In this document: one piece after another, positions 10,180-16,699 of the stretch
Position numbering within the stretch: position 1 is the stretch's first letter
Layout: each line of letters opens with the position of its first letter
Origin: Thioalkalivibrio nitratireducens
GTDB lineage: Bacteria > Pseudomonadota > Gammaproteobacteria > Ectothiorhodospirales > Ectothiorhodospiraceae
Length of the DNA: 16,699 nt
Reading direction: 5' to 3'
Assembly (NCBI GenBank): GCA_011390385.1
Contig: JAABSN010000070.1
Location: forward strand, 1-16,699
Translations under genes and position numbers: made by a program
The notes under the pieces: model-generated
The model's input: the letters and a program-made list of their open reading frames with translations, nothing else
Told to the model about the DNA's origin: nothing
The model's database searches: none

Positions 10180-10787
10180 GGTCCGGATGGGGCTTGCGCA
10201 TCTTCGATCAGATTCCGAACGCCGGCAAGGTTGAGCCGACGCATCGGGCGCCCGTCGATGGGTGAGGGCGGTGCCTGACGAACGCCGTCCAGCGGGAAAA
10301 CGGTCAATTCGACATCGGTCCCTTCCGGGCCCCGGAAGCTGAGGAACGGCGCGCGGATGTCCGTGCCCGCACCGCGGTAGTGGCGTTCCCCGCTGCGGCA
10401 CTGGATTCCGCGGCCGCCCAGTTCGATGATCACTTCCTCCACCGTTTCCGCGAAACCATGCAGGTTGATGACCGCCTGCGGTTCGACGATTCCGAGCAGC
10501 AGCGGACCCACCAGGCGGGTTTCGATGGGCTCCAGACGCGCCATCACCACCTCGGCAGCCTGCAGGCGGGCGATGTACTCCTGGCGCTGTTCGGGGCTCG
10601 CGAACAGCCGGTTGCGTTCCAGCACCGCGCTTTCGATCTCGGTGTTCGCAGGCAGATCCCGGCGCCCCGTGATGCCGAGATGATCGGCCGCCTTGCGCTT
10701 GGCCAGTCCGTAGTCCCGCACGCCTTCCTCCAGGACGATGCGGGCCGCTTCCTCGGCCAGCCGCTGGCGCGTTCTGGATTCGGTCAT
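10167..10787 (-). CDS. Conserved protein of unknown function downstream of mrcA
   Basis: A 206-residue protein of a type I recognise from proteobacterial genomes but cannot name. The N-terminal half is helical and charged: [20 protein letters not shown] (6-25) followed by [11 protein letters not shown] (28-38), [18 protein letters not shown] (45-62), then more helix to about 92. The C-terminal half looks alpha/beta: [10 protein letters not shown] (91-100), [17 protein letters not shown] (107-123), [11 protein letters not shown] (158-168), and [20 protein letters not shown] (174-193). The GP-x4-G then INLH and DVEL pattern faintly recalls a nucleotidyltransferase fold without its catalytic acidic pair; that is a guess. 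The ATG at 10785-10787 is 13 bases after the mrcA stop, so the two are probably co-transcribed. The upstream open frame inside mrcA has no protein-like sequence. No membrane segment or signal peptide is seen. Confidence 0.8.
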   Translation of the reverse strand: MTESRTRQRLAEEAARIVLEEGVRDYGLAKRKAADHLGITGRRDLPANTEIESAVLERNRLFASPEQRQEYIARLQAAEVVMARLEPIETRLVGPLLLGIVEPQAVINLHGFAETVEEVIIELGGRGIQCRSGERHYRGAGTDIRAPFLSFRGPEGTDVELTVFPLDGVRQAPPSPIDGRPMRRLNLAGVRNLIEDAQAPSGPHAR

Positions 10788-10800
10788 GGTCGGCGCCCGA

Positions 10801-13200
10801 TCAGAAGATGAATTCGGGTTGGGCGTCTCGAGTTTGCCCAGCCGGGCTGCCCGGCGCCGCTGGGGCGCTCGGGATGCCGCGTTCCGGAATCTGTTCCGGG
10901 AGCAGCCATTCCGGGCGCGCGCGCGGATCATCATCGGTGGTGCGCTGCCCGGTTTCCGGCAGGATAGCGACACGGACGAGTTCGGCCGGACGTTCCACCG
11001 GGGCTTCCGGCGTTCCAGCCAGCGCCTCGCGCATGAATCGGGTCCAGATCGGCAGCGCCGCCCGGCCTCCGCTCTCGCTCGCCCCGAGTTCCCGGTTGTC
11101 GTCGAAACCGATCCACGCCGTGGCCGCGATCTCCGCGTTGAAACCGACGAACCAGGCGTCGCGATAGGCGTTCGTGGTGCCGGTCTTGCCGCCGAGATCA
11201 TTGCGGCCAAGGTCCAGCGCCGCGCGTCCGGTTCCGGAGCGGATCACGCCGCCCAGCATCTCACTCATCTGCCACGCCACCCCCGGCTCGATGGTCGGGA
11301 CCGGGTCTGCGTATTGCAGGGGTTTGTTTGCCGTTACCAACTGCATTTCCTGCCCTGCGGGACGGGTGCATGGAGCCGAGCAGGTTTGGGGCGTCGGAGC
11401 TTCGTACAGAACGGTGCCGCCGGCGGTTTCGATGCGTCCGATCAGCCAGGGGCTGGTGAGCAGTCCACCGTTGGCGAACGGGATGTAGGCATTGTTCAGC
11501 TCGATCGGCGTGACGACGCCGGTCCCCAATGCCATGGACAGGTTGCGCGGATGGTCGTCGCGGTTGATCCCGAAACGGCTCAGGTCATCGTGCACCTTGC
11601 TCACGCCCACACTGTTCAGGAGCCGGATCGAGGCAAGATTGCGCGAATGTGCCAGGGCGTCGCGCATGTCGGTGGCTCCGTGAAATCGCCGACCGTAGTT
11701 TTCCGGCCGCCACTCCGCGCCGAGGGCCGGATCGCTGAAGACCAGCGGGGCATCGACCAGAGTGCTCGCCGGCGTCATCCCGTCGCGCAGTGCCACGGCG
11801 TAGATCAGGGGCTTGAACGCGGAGCCCGGCTGGCGTTGTGCCTGCAGGGCGTGGTCGAACTTGTTGTCGAAGAAATCGAAGCCGCCGGTCAGTGCCAGGA
11901 TCGCGCCATCCCGTGGCGCCTGGGCCACGAGCGCCCCGGAGGCCTCGGGTTTCTGGCTGAGTCGCAAGCCGCCGTCGGCCGTCTGTTCGACGCGTATCAC
12001 GTCTCCCGGCTGCAGCCAGGAGGAGACCGGTCCTTCTCCGGGCCGCGCCCAGGCGATTTCGTCGCCGCCCAGCTGCTGTTCGCCGAGCAGCCCCGCGTCC
12101 ACGTGTACACTCGTTGCATCGGCGGCGAGTACCACCGCCGGGTACAGGATCCGCCCGCTGATGCCGATCTCCGCAAGCGCCGCGTGTCGCCTCTCACGAT
12201 TGCTTGTCACGGTTTCGTCCAGCCGCAATTCGGGCCCCCGGTAACCGTGGCGTTGATCGTACTCCAGCAGGCCACCGCGCAGCGCCGCGTTCGCCGCCTC
12301 CTGAGCGGCCGAATCGATGGTGGTGATGACGCGCAGCCCGCGCACGTAGGCCTCGTCGCCCCAGAGGTTGAAAACGATCTGCCGAGCCGACTCGGCGACC
12401 CAGCGCGCATCGACTTCCGACGGGTTGGCGTGTCGTTGCGACAGCACCGGCTGGGCCAGGGCCCACGCGTGTTCCTCGGTGGAGATCCAGCCGAGTTCCA
12501 GCATGCGCCGCAGCACGTAGTTGCGCCGGTTTTCAGCCCTTTGGGGATCGGTGATCGGGTTGGTTGTCGATGGGGCCTTCGGGAGTGCCGCGAGGATGGC
12601 CATCTGGTCGAGCTCGAGTTGATCGAGGTCCCGGTTGAAATAAACGCGAGCCGCGGCCGCAACGCCATAGGCGCGCTGACCCAGATAGATCTTGTTCAGG
12701 TACAGCCCCATGATCTGATCCTTCGTCAACTCCCTTTCAATCTGCACGGCGAGGAAGATCTCCCGGATCTTGCGCTCATAGGTGCGCTCGCGCGTCAGAA
12801 AGAAGTTGCGGGCCAGCTGCATGGTGATCGTGCTGCCTCCCTGGGTACGTTCGCCGGTGGTGAAAAGGTTGATTCCGGCGCGCAGAAGGCCGAGCGGGTC
12901 GACGCCGTGGTGTCGGAAGAAGCGTTCGTCTTCGGCAGCCACGAACGCCTGTACGAGTCGTTCGGGTATTTCCTCGATCGGAACCGGTTCCCTGCGTTGC
13001 TCCGCGAATTCCGCGATCAGCTTCCTGTCACGAGTCAATATCTGCAGGGGCGTCTGTAACTGGACTTCCCGCAGTGAATCAACGTCTGGCAAAGTGGGCG
13101 CATGGTAAAGATAGAGGCCTATCACGACAGCGGCGGCAGCTGCGCCCATGCCTACGGCCAGTGCCAACAGGGAGAGGATCAGACGAACGAGGAGAGGCAT
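10801..13200 (-). CDS. mrcA: Penicillin-binding protein 1A (bifunctional peptidoglycan synthase)
   Basis: This class A PBP polymerises lipid II and cross-links peptidoglycan on the periplasmic face of the inner membrane. It has 799 residues. A short cytoplasmic start leads into one membrane helix (about 5-31). The GT51 glycosyltransferase domain has the catalytic Glu90 in EDERFFRHHG, QGGSTITMQLARN (120-132) and the KIREIFLAVQIE region (144-155). An OB-like insertion lies at about 320-430. The transpeptidase domain has all three motifs: SAFK with the acylated Ser460, SRN (519-521) and KTGTT (672-676). The Pro-rich C-terminal tail (about 775-799) looks disordered. The ATG at 13198-13200 lacks a strong ribosome site. 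It diverges from pilM, an arrangement conserved in Pseudomonas and enterics, and is followed closely by the unknown gene. Confidence 0.97.
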   Translation of the reverse strand: MPLLVRLILSLLALAVGMGAAAAAVVIGLYLYHAPTLPDVDSLREVQLQTPLQILTRDRKLIAEFAEQRREPVPIEEIPERLVQAFVAAEDERFFRHHGVDPLGLLRAGINLFTTGERTQGGSTITMQLARNFFLTRERTYERKIREIFLAVQIERELTKDQIMGLYLNKIYLGQRAYGVAAAARVYFNRDLDQLELDQMAILAALPKAPSTTNPITDPQRAENRRNYVLRRMLELGWISTEEHAWALAQPVLSQRHANPSEVDARWVAESARQIVFNLWGDEAYVRGLRVITTIDSAAQEAANAALRGGLLEYDQRHGYRGPELRLDETVTSNRERRHAALAEIGISGRILYPAVVLAADATSVHVDAGLLGEQQLGGDEIAWARPGEGPVSSWLQPGDVIRVEQTADGGLRLSQKPEASGALVAQAPRDGAILALTGGFDFFDNKFDHALQAQRQPGSAFKPLIYAVALRDGMTPASTLVDAPLVFSDPALGAEWRPENYGRRFHGATDMRDALAHSRNLASIRLLNSVGVSKVHDDLSRFGINRDDHPRNLSMALGTGVVTPIELNNAYIPFANGGLLTSPWLIGRIETAGGTVLYEAPTPQTCSAPCTRPAGQEMQLVTANKPLQYADPVPTIEPGVAWQMSEMLGGVIRSGTGRAALDLGRNDLGGKTGTTNAYRDAWFVGFNAEIAATAWIGFDDNRELGASESGGRAALPIWTRFMREALAGTPEAPVERPAELVRVAILPETGQRTTDDDPRARPEWLLPEQIPERGIPSAPAAPGSPAGQTRDAQPEFIF

Positions 13201-13359
13201 GGCGTCAGGCTATGTTGTGATTGCAGAAAGGATCACGTGTGGAAGTCGCTTGCGGCTGACTATTCACGCAGATTATGATCCTCGGCAGACATGTCGGTGT
13301 TCGGGCGCGGTTGAGTGTGTAGTATAAGCCCTTGAGCACCGAAACATCAGGGGGGCACT
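13201..13359. promoter_or_regulatory. Divergent mrcA/pilM intergenic region with candidate promoters
   Basis: A 159-base region between divergent genes. For pilM, TTGCGG (13250-13255) and TATGAT (13274-13279) are separated by 18 bases; a second -10-like TATAAG lies at 13323-13328 without a good -35. For mrcA, the minus strand has CATAAT at 13272-13277, overlapping the pilM -10, again with a poor -35. Overlapping opposed -10 elements would make the two promoters compete. I see no sigma54 site. All of this is pattern matching by eye. Confidence 0.35.
13349..13355 (+). promoter_or_regulatory. Ribosome binding site deciding the pilM GTG start
   Basis: AGGGGGG ends four bases before the GTG at 13360-13362. 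It supports this GTG as the pilM start, and the encoded protein begins with the usual short basic PilM leader before the GVDFS motif. Confidence 0.6.
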
Positions 13360-14427
13360 GTGCTGGGTTTGGGGAAAAAGCGCCACGCTTTGCTCGGGGT
13401 GGACTTCAGCGCTGCTGCCATCAAGGTGCTGGAACTCGGCCGCACCGGTCGCGGTTACAAGGTTGAGGCCTTTGCCGTCGAGCCATTGCCGGACGGCGCT
13501 GTCGCCGACAAGGAATGCCGCGACATCGGTGCGATCGCCGCCGCCCTCAGCAAGGCTGTAAAGCGTTCGGGTACACGGCTGCAGCACTGCGCCATGGCGG
13601 TGCCCTCCTCGACGATCATCACCCGCACAATCCGTCTGTCATCGAAGCTGAGCAGTGCCGAACTGGAAGGCCAGGTGTTCGTGGAAGCCGACCAGTACAT
13701 CCCCTACAACATCGAGGACGTGAGCATCGATTTTCAGGTTCTGGGAAAGAACGTGGGCAACCCGGAACTGGTCGATGTTCTTGTCGTGGCGTCGCGCAAG
13801 GAGCACGTCGAGTCGCGCATGGCCATCGCCGAGGCAGCGAAGCTGACCCCCGAGATAGTCGATGTCGAGGCCTACGCGATCGAACATGCCACGGAGCTGA
13901 TGCTGGAACAGTTGCCGGACCGTGAACAGAAGCCGATCGTCGCGGTGGTCGATGTGGGCGCCCAGGTCACGACCGTCTATGTGATCAGCCAGGAACAGGG
14001 CGTCATCTACACCCGCGAGCAGGATTTCGGCGGCCGCATCCTCACCGACGAGATCATGCGCAAGTACGGACTGGAACGCAGCGAAGCCGGGCGGGCGAAG
14101 GTGCAGGGCGACCTGCCGCCCGATTATCCGGTGGCGGTGCTGGAACCCTTCAAGCAGAACATGATGGACCAGGTGCAGCGGCTCCTGCAGTATTTCTATG
14201 TCAGCCGGCCCCAGGACGCGATCGACCAGATCTACCTCGGCGGAGGTTGCGCAGCCGTGCCCGGCATTGACGAGATGCTCGAGGAGGCGACCGGCACGCC
14301 CGTGCTGATCGCCAATCCGTTTCGAGGCATGCCATTGTCCCGCAGTCTCAACGAGCGGCGCTTTCTCAACGATGCACCAGCGACTCTGACGGCCTGCGGG
14401 CTGGCGTTGCGGGGATTCGTGGGATGA
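13360..14427 (+). CDS. pilM: Type IV pilus inner-membrane platform protein PilM (actin-like ATPase)
   Basis: This cytoplasmic FtsA-like protein binds the N-terminal tail of PilN and links the pilus alignment complex to the motor side. It has 355 residues, the usual length. The actin-like nucleotide-binding motifs are present: phosphate 1 GVDFSAAAIKVLEL (13-26, Asp15), phosphate 2 VVDVGAQVTTVYV (196-208, Asp198) and the adenosine motif YLGGGCAAVPG (292-302). The conserved VEADQYIPYNIEDVSIDFQ-like segment (108-126) is diagnostic of PilM. It starts with GTG. Its stop overlaps the pilN start (ATGA, 14424-14427), so the two are translationally coupled. It is the first gene of the pilMNOPQ operon. 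Confidence 0.97.
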   Translation: MLGLGKKRHALLGVDFSAAAIKVLELGRTGRGYKVEAFAVEPLPDGAVADKECRDIGAIAAALSKAVKRSGTRLQHCAMAVPSSTIITRTIRLSSKLSSAELEGQVFVEADQYIPYNIEDVSIDFQVLGKNVGNPELVDVLVVASRKEHVESRMAIAEAAKLTPEIVDVEAYAIEHATELMLEQLPDREQKPIVAVVDVGAQVTTVYVISQEQGVIYTREQDFGGRILTDEIMRKYGLERSEAGRAKVQGDLPPDYPVAVLEPFKQNMMDQVQRLLQYFYVSRPQDAIDQIYLGGGCAAVPGIDEMLEEATGTPVLIANPFRGMPLSRSLNERRFLNDAPATLTACGLALRGFVG

Positions 14428-14999
14428 TCTACATCAACCTGATGCCCTGGCGCGAGCGGCAGCGCGCCGAGCGGCAGAAGCAGTTCTACATCATGGTGGC
14501 TCTGGCCGTTCTGGCCGGTGCCGCGCTGGTCTTTGCCACCTACAGCTACATGGGAGGGCGGATCGAACATCAGAATCAGCGCAACCAGATGCTGCAGTCG
14601 GAGATTCGCACCCTGGACCGGCAGATTGCGCGGATCCGAGAACTCGACCGCGAGCGTGAGCGCCTGGTCGAGCGGATCGAGATCATCCAGACGCTGCAGG
14701 CCAGCCGGCCCGAGGCGGTGCACCTGTTCGATCAGATCGTGCTCACCCTTCCGCAGGGAACCTTCTACCAGGAACTCAGGCAGCAGGGTAACCGGATCCG
14801 GCTGGTGGGTCGATCGGAATCCAATACCCGGATCTCGGCCCTGATGCGGCGTGTCGATGCTTCCCCGTGGCTGCGGGATTCGCAGCTGGAAATCATCGAA
14901 ACACGTCAGCAAGGACGCCTGCAGGTGCGTGACTTCCGGCTGGAAGCGCGGCAGACGCGTCCGCGGAGCGGCGAGAGCGCCGACGGGGGTGATTCGTGA
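14424..14999 (+). CDS. pilN: Type IV pilus alignment protein PilN
   Basis: A bitopic inner-membrane protein that pairs with PilO in the periplasm and holds PilM through its cytoplasmic tail. It has 191 residues. The PilM-binding motif near the N-terminus reads INLMPWRER (4-12), a slight variant of INLLPWRE. One membrane helix (about 21-44) is followed by a periplasmic coiled coil rich in Arg, Glu and Gln (47-93), then the ferredoxin-like domain, including VLTLPQGTFYQELRQQGN (106-123). The ATG overlaps the pilM stop by four bases; GGGG at 14411-14414 is a usable ribosome site. Its stop overlaps the pilO GTG. Confidence 0.96.
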   Translation: MIYINLMPWRERQRAERQKQFYIMVALAVLAGAALVFATYSYMGGRIEHQNQRNQMLQSEIRTLDRQIARIRELDRERERLVERIEIIQTLQASRPEAVHLFDQIVLTLPQGTFYQELRQQGNRIRLVGRSESNTRISALMRRVDASPWLRDSQLEIIETRQQGRLQVRDFRLEARQTRPRSGESADGGDS

Positions 15000-15583
15000 T
15001 CGACCTCAAGGCGCTCAACGAAATCGACTACAACAACCTCGGCGAGGCACCCGGGTTCGTCAAGGCGGGCATCGTTGTACTGATCATTGCCGCCCTTGCG
15101 GGTGCCGGCTACTGGTTCCTGGTCAAGGATCAGATCGCGGAGCTCGAGCGGGCGGAGCGCACCGAACAGCAGTTGCGCGCTGAGTTCGAGGACAAGCAAC
15201 GACGTGCCGCCAACCTGGCGGCCTACGAGGCGCAGCTGCAGGAAATGGAACTCATGTTTGCTTCGCTGCTCCAGTTGTTGCCGAACACCGCGGAGATTCC
15301 AAGCCTGCTGGTCGATATCTCGCAGGCAGCGCTGTCGGTCGGTCTCGAGATCGAGCTGTTCCAGCCGCTTGGCGAGACCAATCGCACGTTCTATGCAGAA
15401 GTGCCGGTGCAGTTGCGGCTGCGCGGCAACTATGAACAGCTCGCGGAATTCGTGAGCAGTGTTTCGTCAATGCCGCGTATCGTGACCGTCCACGACGTCT
15501 TCATCCGGCCTCAAGGGGGCTCGGACAGCGACCTGTCGATGGAAGCAAGGGTTCGCACCTACCGCTATCTGGAGGGTAGTTGA
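14996..15583 (+). CDS. pilO: Type IV pilus alignment protein PilO
   Basis: An inner-membrane partner of PilN with the same plan: a short cytoplasmic start, one membrane helix (about 23-43), a coiled coil (46-90) and a periplasmic ferredoxin-like domain. It has 195 residues. The family signature LLPNTAEIPSLLVDIS (94-109) and the later GNYEQLAEFVSSVSSMPRIV (143-162) are clear. It begins with GTG in a GTGA overlap with the pilN stop, preceded by a G5 run at 14985-14989. Its TGA overlaps the pilP ATG by one base. PilN-PilO connects cytoplasmic PilM to the lipoprotein PilP. Confidence 0.96.
   Translation: MIDLKALNEIDYNNLGEAPGFVKAGIVVLIIAALAGAGYWFLVKDQIAELERAERTEQQLRAEFEDKQRRAANLAAYEAQLQEMELMFASLLQLLPNTAEIPSLLVDISQAALSVGLEIELFQPLGETNRTFYAEVPVQLRLRGNYEQLAEFVSSVSSMPRIVTVHDVFIRPQGGSDSDLSMEARVRTYRYLEGS
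15571..15576 (+). promoter_or_regulatory. Ribosome binding site deciding the pilP start
   Basis: GGAGGG lies six bases before the ATG at 15583-15585, ideal spacing, and so favours that ATG over the TTG immediately before it at 15580. Confidence 0.65.
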
Positions 15584-16119
15584 TGGCCCAGCCCCGTGCC
15601 GCGTTGCTTTGGTTCCCGGTCGCAGCACTCCTGCTGCTGGCGCTCCCGGGTTGTCAGCGTGATACGAACGATCTGCAGCGATACATCGAGCAGGTCAAGT
15701 CCCGGCCCGGGGGCGACATCGAGCCGATTCCGTCATTCGAGCCGCACGAGCCCTATCTGTATCCGGGGCACGAACGATCGCCGTTCGACTCCTCGGTCAT
15801 CGCCCAGCCGCTGCCGCCGGAACCAGCGGGAATTCCGGGGGAGGTGGACATCGATTTCGACAGACCGCGTGAACCGCTGGAGAGCTTCCCGCTCGATTCG
15901 CTGCGCATGGTTGGCTCGCTGGAACAGGATGGCGTGCGGTACGCGCTGGTTCGAACACCGGACCGCACCATACAGACCGTTCGACCCGGCAATTACATGG
16001 GACAGAATTTTGGCCAGATCACTGAAATCACGATGCGGGAAATCCGGTTGATCGAGGTGGTGCCGGACGCCTTCGGCGGCTACATGGAGCGCGAGAACTC
16101 CGTCGCGTTGTCGGAATGA
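15583..16119 (+). CDS. pilP: Type IV pilus lipoprotein PilP
   Basis: A periplasm-facing lipoprotein that bridges PilN-PilO to the secretin PilQ. It has 178 residues from the ATG that overlaps the pilO stop (TGATG). The signal sequence has a hydrophobic core (about 7-20) and a lipobox-like LPGC with the acylated cysteine at 24; proline at the -2 position is unusual but the context is otherwise convincing. An extended, Pro/Glu-rich disordered stretch (about 40-95) precedes the C-terminal beta domain (about 100-170), recognisable from LDSLRMVGSLEQDGVRYALV and the GNYMGQNFGQITEI segment that PilP proteins share. It is followed by 20 non-coding bases and pilQ. Confidence 0.95.
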   Translation: MAQPRAALLWFPVAALLLLALPGCQRDTNDLQRYIEQVKSRPGGDIEPIPSFEPHEPYLYPGHERSPFDSSVIAQPLPPEPAGIPGEVDIDFDRPREPLESFPLDSLRMVGSLEQDGVRYALVRTPDRTIQTVRPGNYMGQNFGQITEITMREIRLIEVVPDAFGGYMERENSVALSE

Positions 16120-16125
16120 AATCTG

Positions 16126-16132
16126 TGGGGGA
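16126..16132 (+). promoter_or_regulatory. Ribosome binding site deciding the pilQ start
   Basis: A TGGGGGA stretch ends seven bases before the ATG at 16140-16142 and supports that start for pilQ; no other start in the frame has comparable spacing. Confidence 0.55.
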
Positions 16133-16139
16133 ATCACGC

Positions 16140-16699
16140 ATGCAGTCCGAACGCAATCCGAGAATCGAGTCACGTAGTTGCCGTGTGTGCCCGGCGCCAT
16201 CGGTGGTTGCGTGGTGGGCGGCCGGCCTCACGGCGCTGTTCCTCGTCGTGACTTCCGGTGCGGTTTCGGCGCAGGAACTTCAGAGTGTTCGCGCCGCTCA
16301 TGTGGCGGCGGGCCAGACCCAGCTTTCCCTGCAGTTTTCCGGCCCTCCGCCGGAAGCCAGCATCTTCGCGATCGATTCGCCACCGCGTATCGCGGTCGAT
16401 CTGCCGGGCGCCTTCAACCGACTGCCTGAACGCACCACCGCAATCAATATCGGGCCGCTGCTTTCGGTCACGGCGGTGGAGGCGGGTAGTCGCACCCGCG
16501 TTGTTCTGAACCTGGCAAGCCGCGCCGATTACCGCAGTCATGTCGATGGCAATAATCTGGTGCTGACCGTTGGCGCCGGGGTCGCCGACGTACAGCCTCT
16601 GACGCGAGCGCCCGCCAGGCCCGCTCCGGCGGCTCCCCCGGCGCCTGCGGCCCCAGTGCCCGCGCCCACTGCGCCCGTGGCGCAACCACCCCGAATCGC
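16140..16699 (+). CDS. pilQ: Type IV pilus secretin PilQ, N-terminal part only
   Basis: PilQ forms the outer-membrane pore through which the pilus passes. Only the first 186 codons are in the window and the frame is open at the right edge. The start MQSERNPRIESRSCR is followed by a long signal peptide (hydrophobic core about 21-38) with a signal-peptidase site after VSA (42-44). An AMIN domain follows (about 46-145: LQSVRAAH at the start, PPRIAVDLPGAFN in the middle, TRVVLNLASRADY toward the end), which binds peptidoglycan in PilQ proteins. From about 157 a Pro/Ala-rich linker begins and runs to the edge. Secretin and N-domains should lie beyond. It is last of the visible pilMNOPQ operon. Confidence 0.93.
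   Translation, partial: MQSERNPRIESRSCRVCPAPSVVAWWAAGLTALFLVVTSGAVSAQELQSVRAAHVAAGQTQLSLQFSGPPPEASIFAIDSPPRIAVDLPGAFNRLPERTTAINIGPLLSVTAVEAGSRTRVVLNLASRADYRSHVDGNNLVLTVGAGVADVQPLTRAPARPAPAAPPAPAAPVPAPTAPVAQPPRI

Noticed and set aside
9121..10401. A 426-codon minus-strand open frame
   Set aside because: It lies opposite hemE and overlaps the unknown gene in another frame; the product is Arg/His/Gln-rich with no motif, typical of a shadow frame.
10788..11210. N-terminal extension of the unknown 206-residue protein
   Set aside because: The extra 141 codons sit inside mrcA in another frame and give Arg/Ser/Pro-rich shadow sequence. The ATG at 10785-10787 starts a plausible protein just after the mrcA stop.
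10738..13059. A 773-codon plus-strand open frame
   Set aside because: It is antisense to mrcA, which carries all GT51 and transpeptidase motifs. The opposing product shows no family resemblance and has no credible start region.

Overview
This window looks like chromosomal core DNA from a GC-rich gammaproteobacterium. The evidence is the company of genes: mrcA divergent from pilMNOPQ, aroB followed by a dGTPase and a DamX-type SPOR protein, and dnaG-rpoD. Proteins such as PilM-P, PBP1A and the ATPase-plus-SPOR DamX type fit that class. I cannot fix a genus; a purple-sulfur or Ectothiorhodospira-like lineage is a guess from gene order only. Coding density is very high. I see no transposase, phage gene, CRISPR array, tRNA or rRNA.

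Layout, left to right. (1) Minus-strand block, bases 1-8253, transcribed right to left: aroB, dgt, a DamX-like SPOR protein, dnaG, rpoD. rpoD runs off the left edge and lacks its last residues. Spacing is tight (11-base overlap, 10 bases, 50 bases) until a 431-base gap between dnaG and rpoD. That gap carries a sigma70-type promoter, a possible heat-shock-type promoter and an inverted repeat. (2) Divergent intergenic region 8254-8409. (3) Plus-strand block rpsU, yqeY-type gene, hemE (8410-10179). (4) Minus-strand pair mrcA and a small conserved gene of unknown function, whose 3' end overlaps the 3' end of hemE by 13 bases. (5) Divergent region 13201-13359. (6) Plus-strand type IV pilus assembly operon pilM-N-O-P-Q, with stop/start overlaps, running off the right edge inside pilQ.

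The genes cover initiation of replication, transcription and translation (dnaG, rpoD, rpsU), dNTP control (dgt), cell wall and division (mrcA, DamX-like), chorismate and heme synthesis (aroB, hemE), and the type IV pilus alignment and secretin complex. The main departure from the textbook picture is that the macromolecular synthesis operon (rpsU-dnaG-rpoD) is split. rpsU now diverges from an aroB-led unit that ends in dnaG-rpoD. I found no convincing new biological system. The best leads are the unknown gene downstream of mrcA, the arginine-type Walker A in the DamX-like protein, and the long regulated-looking leader of rpoD.
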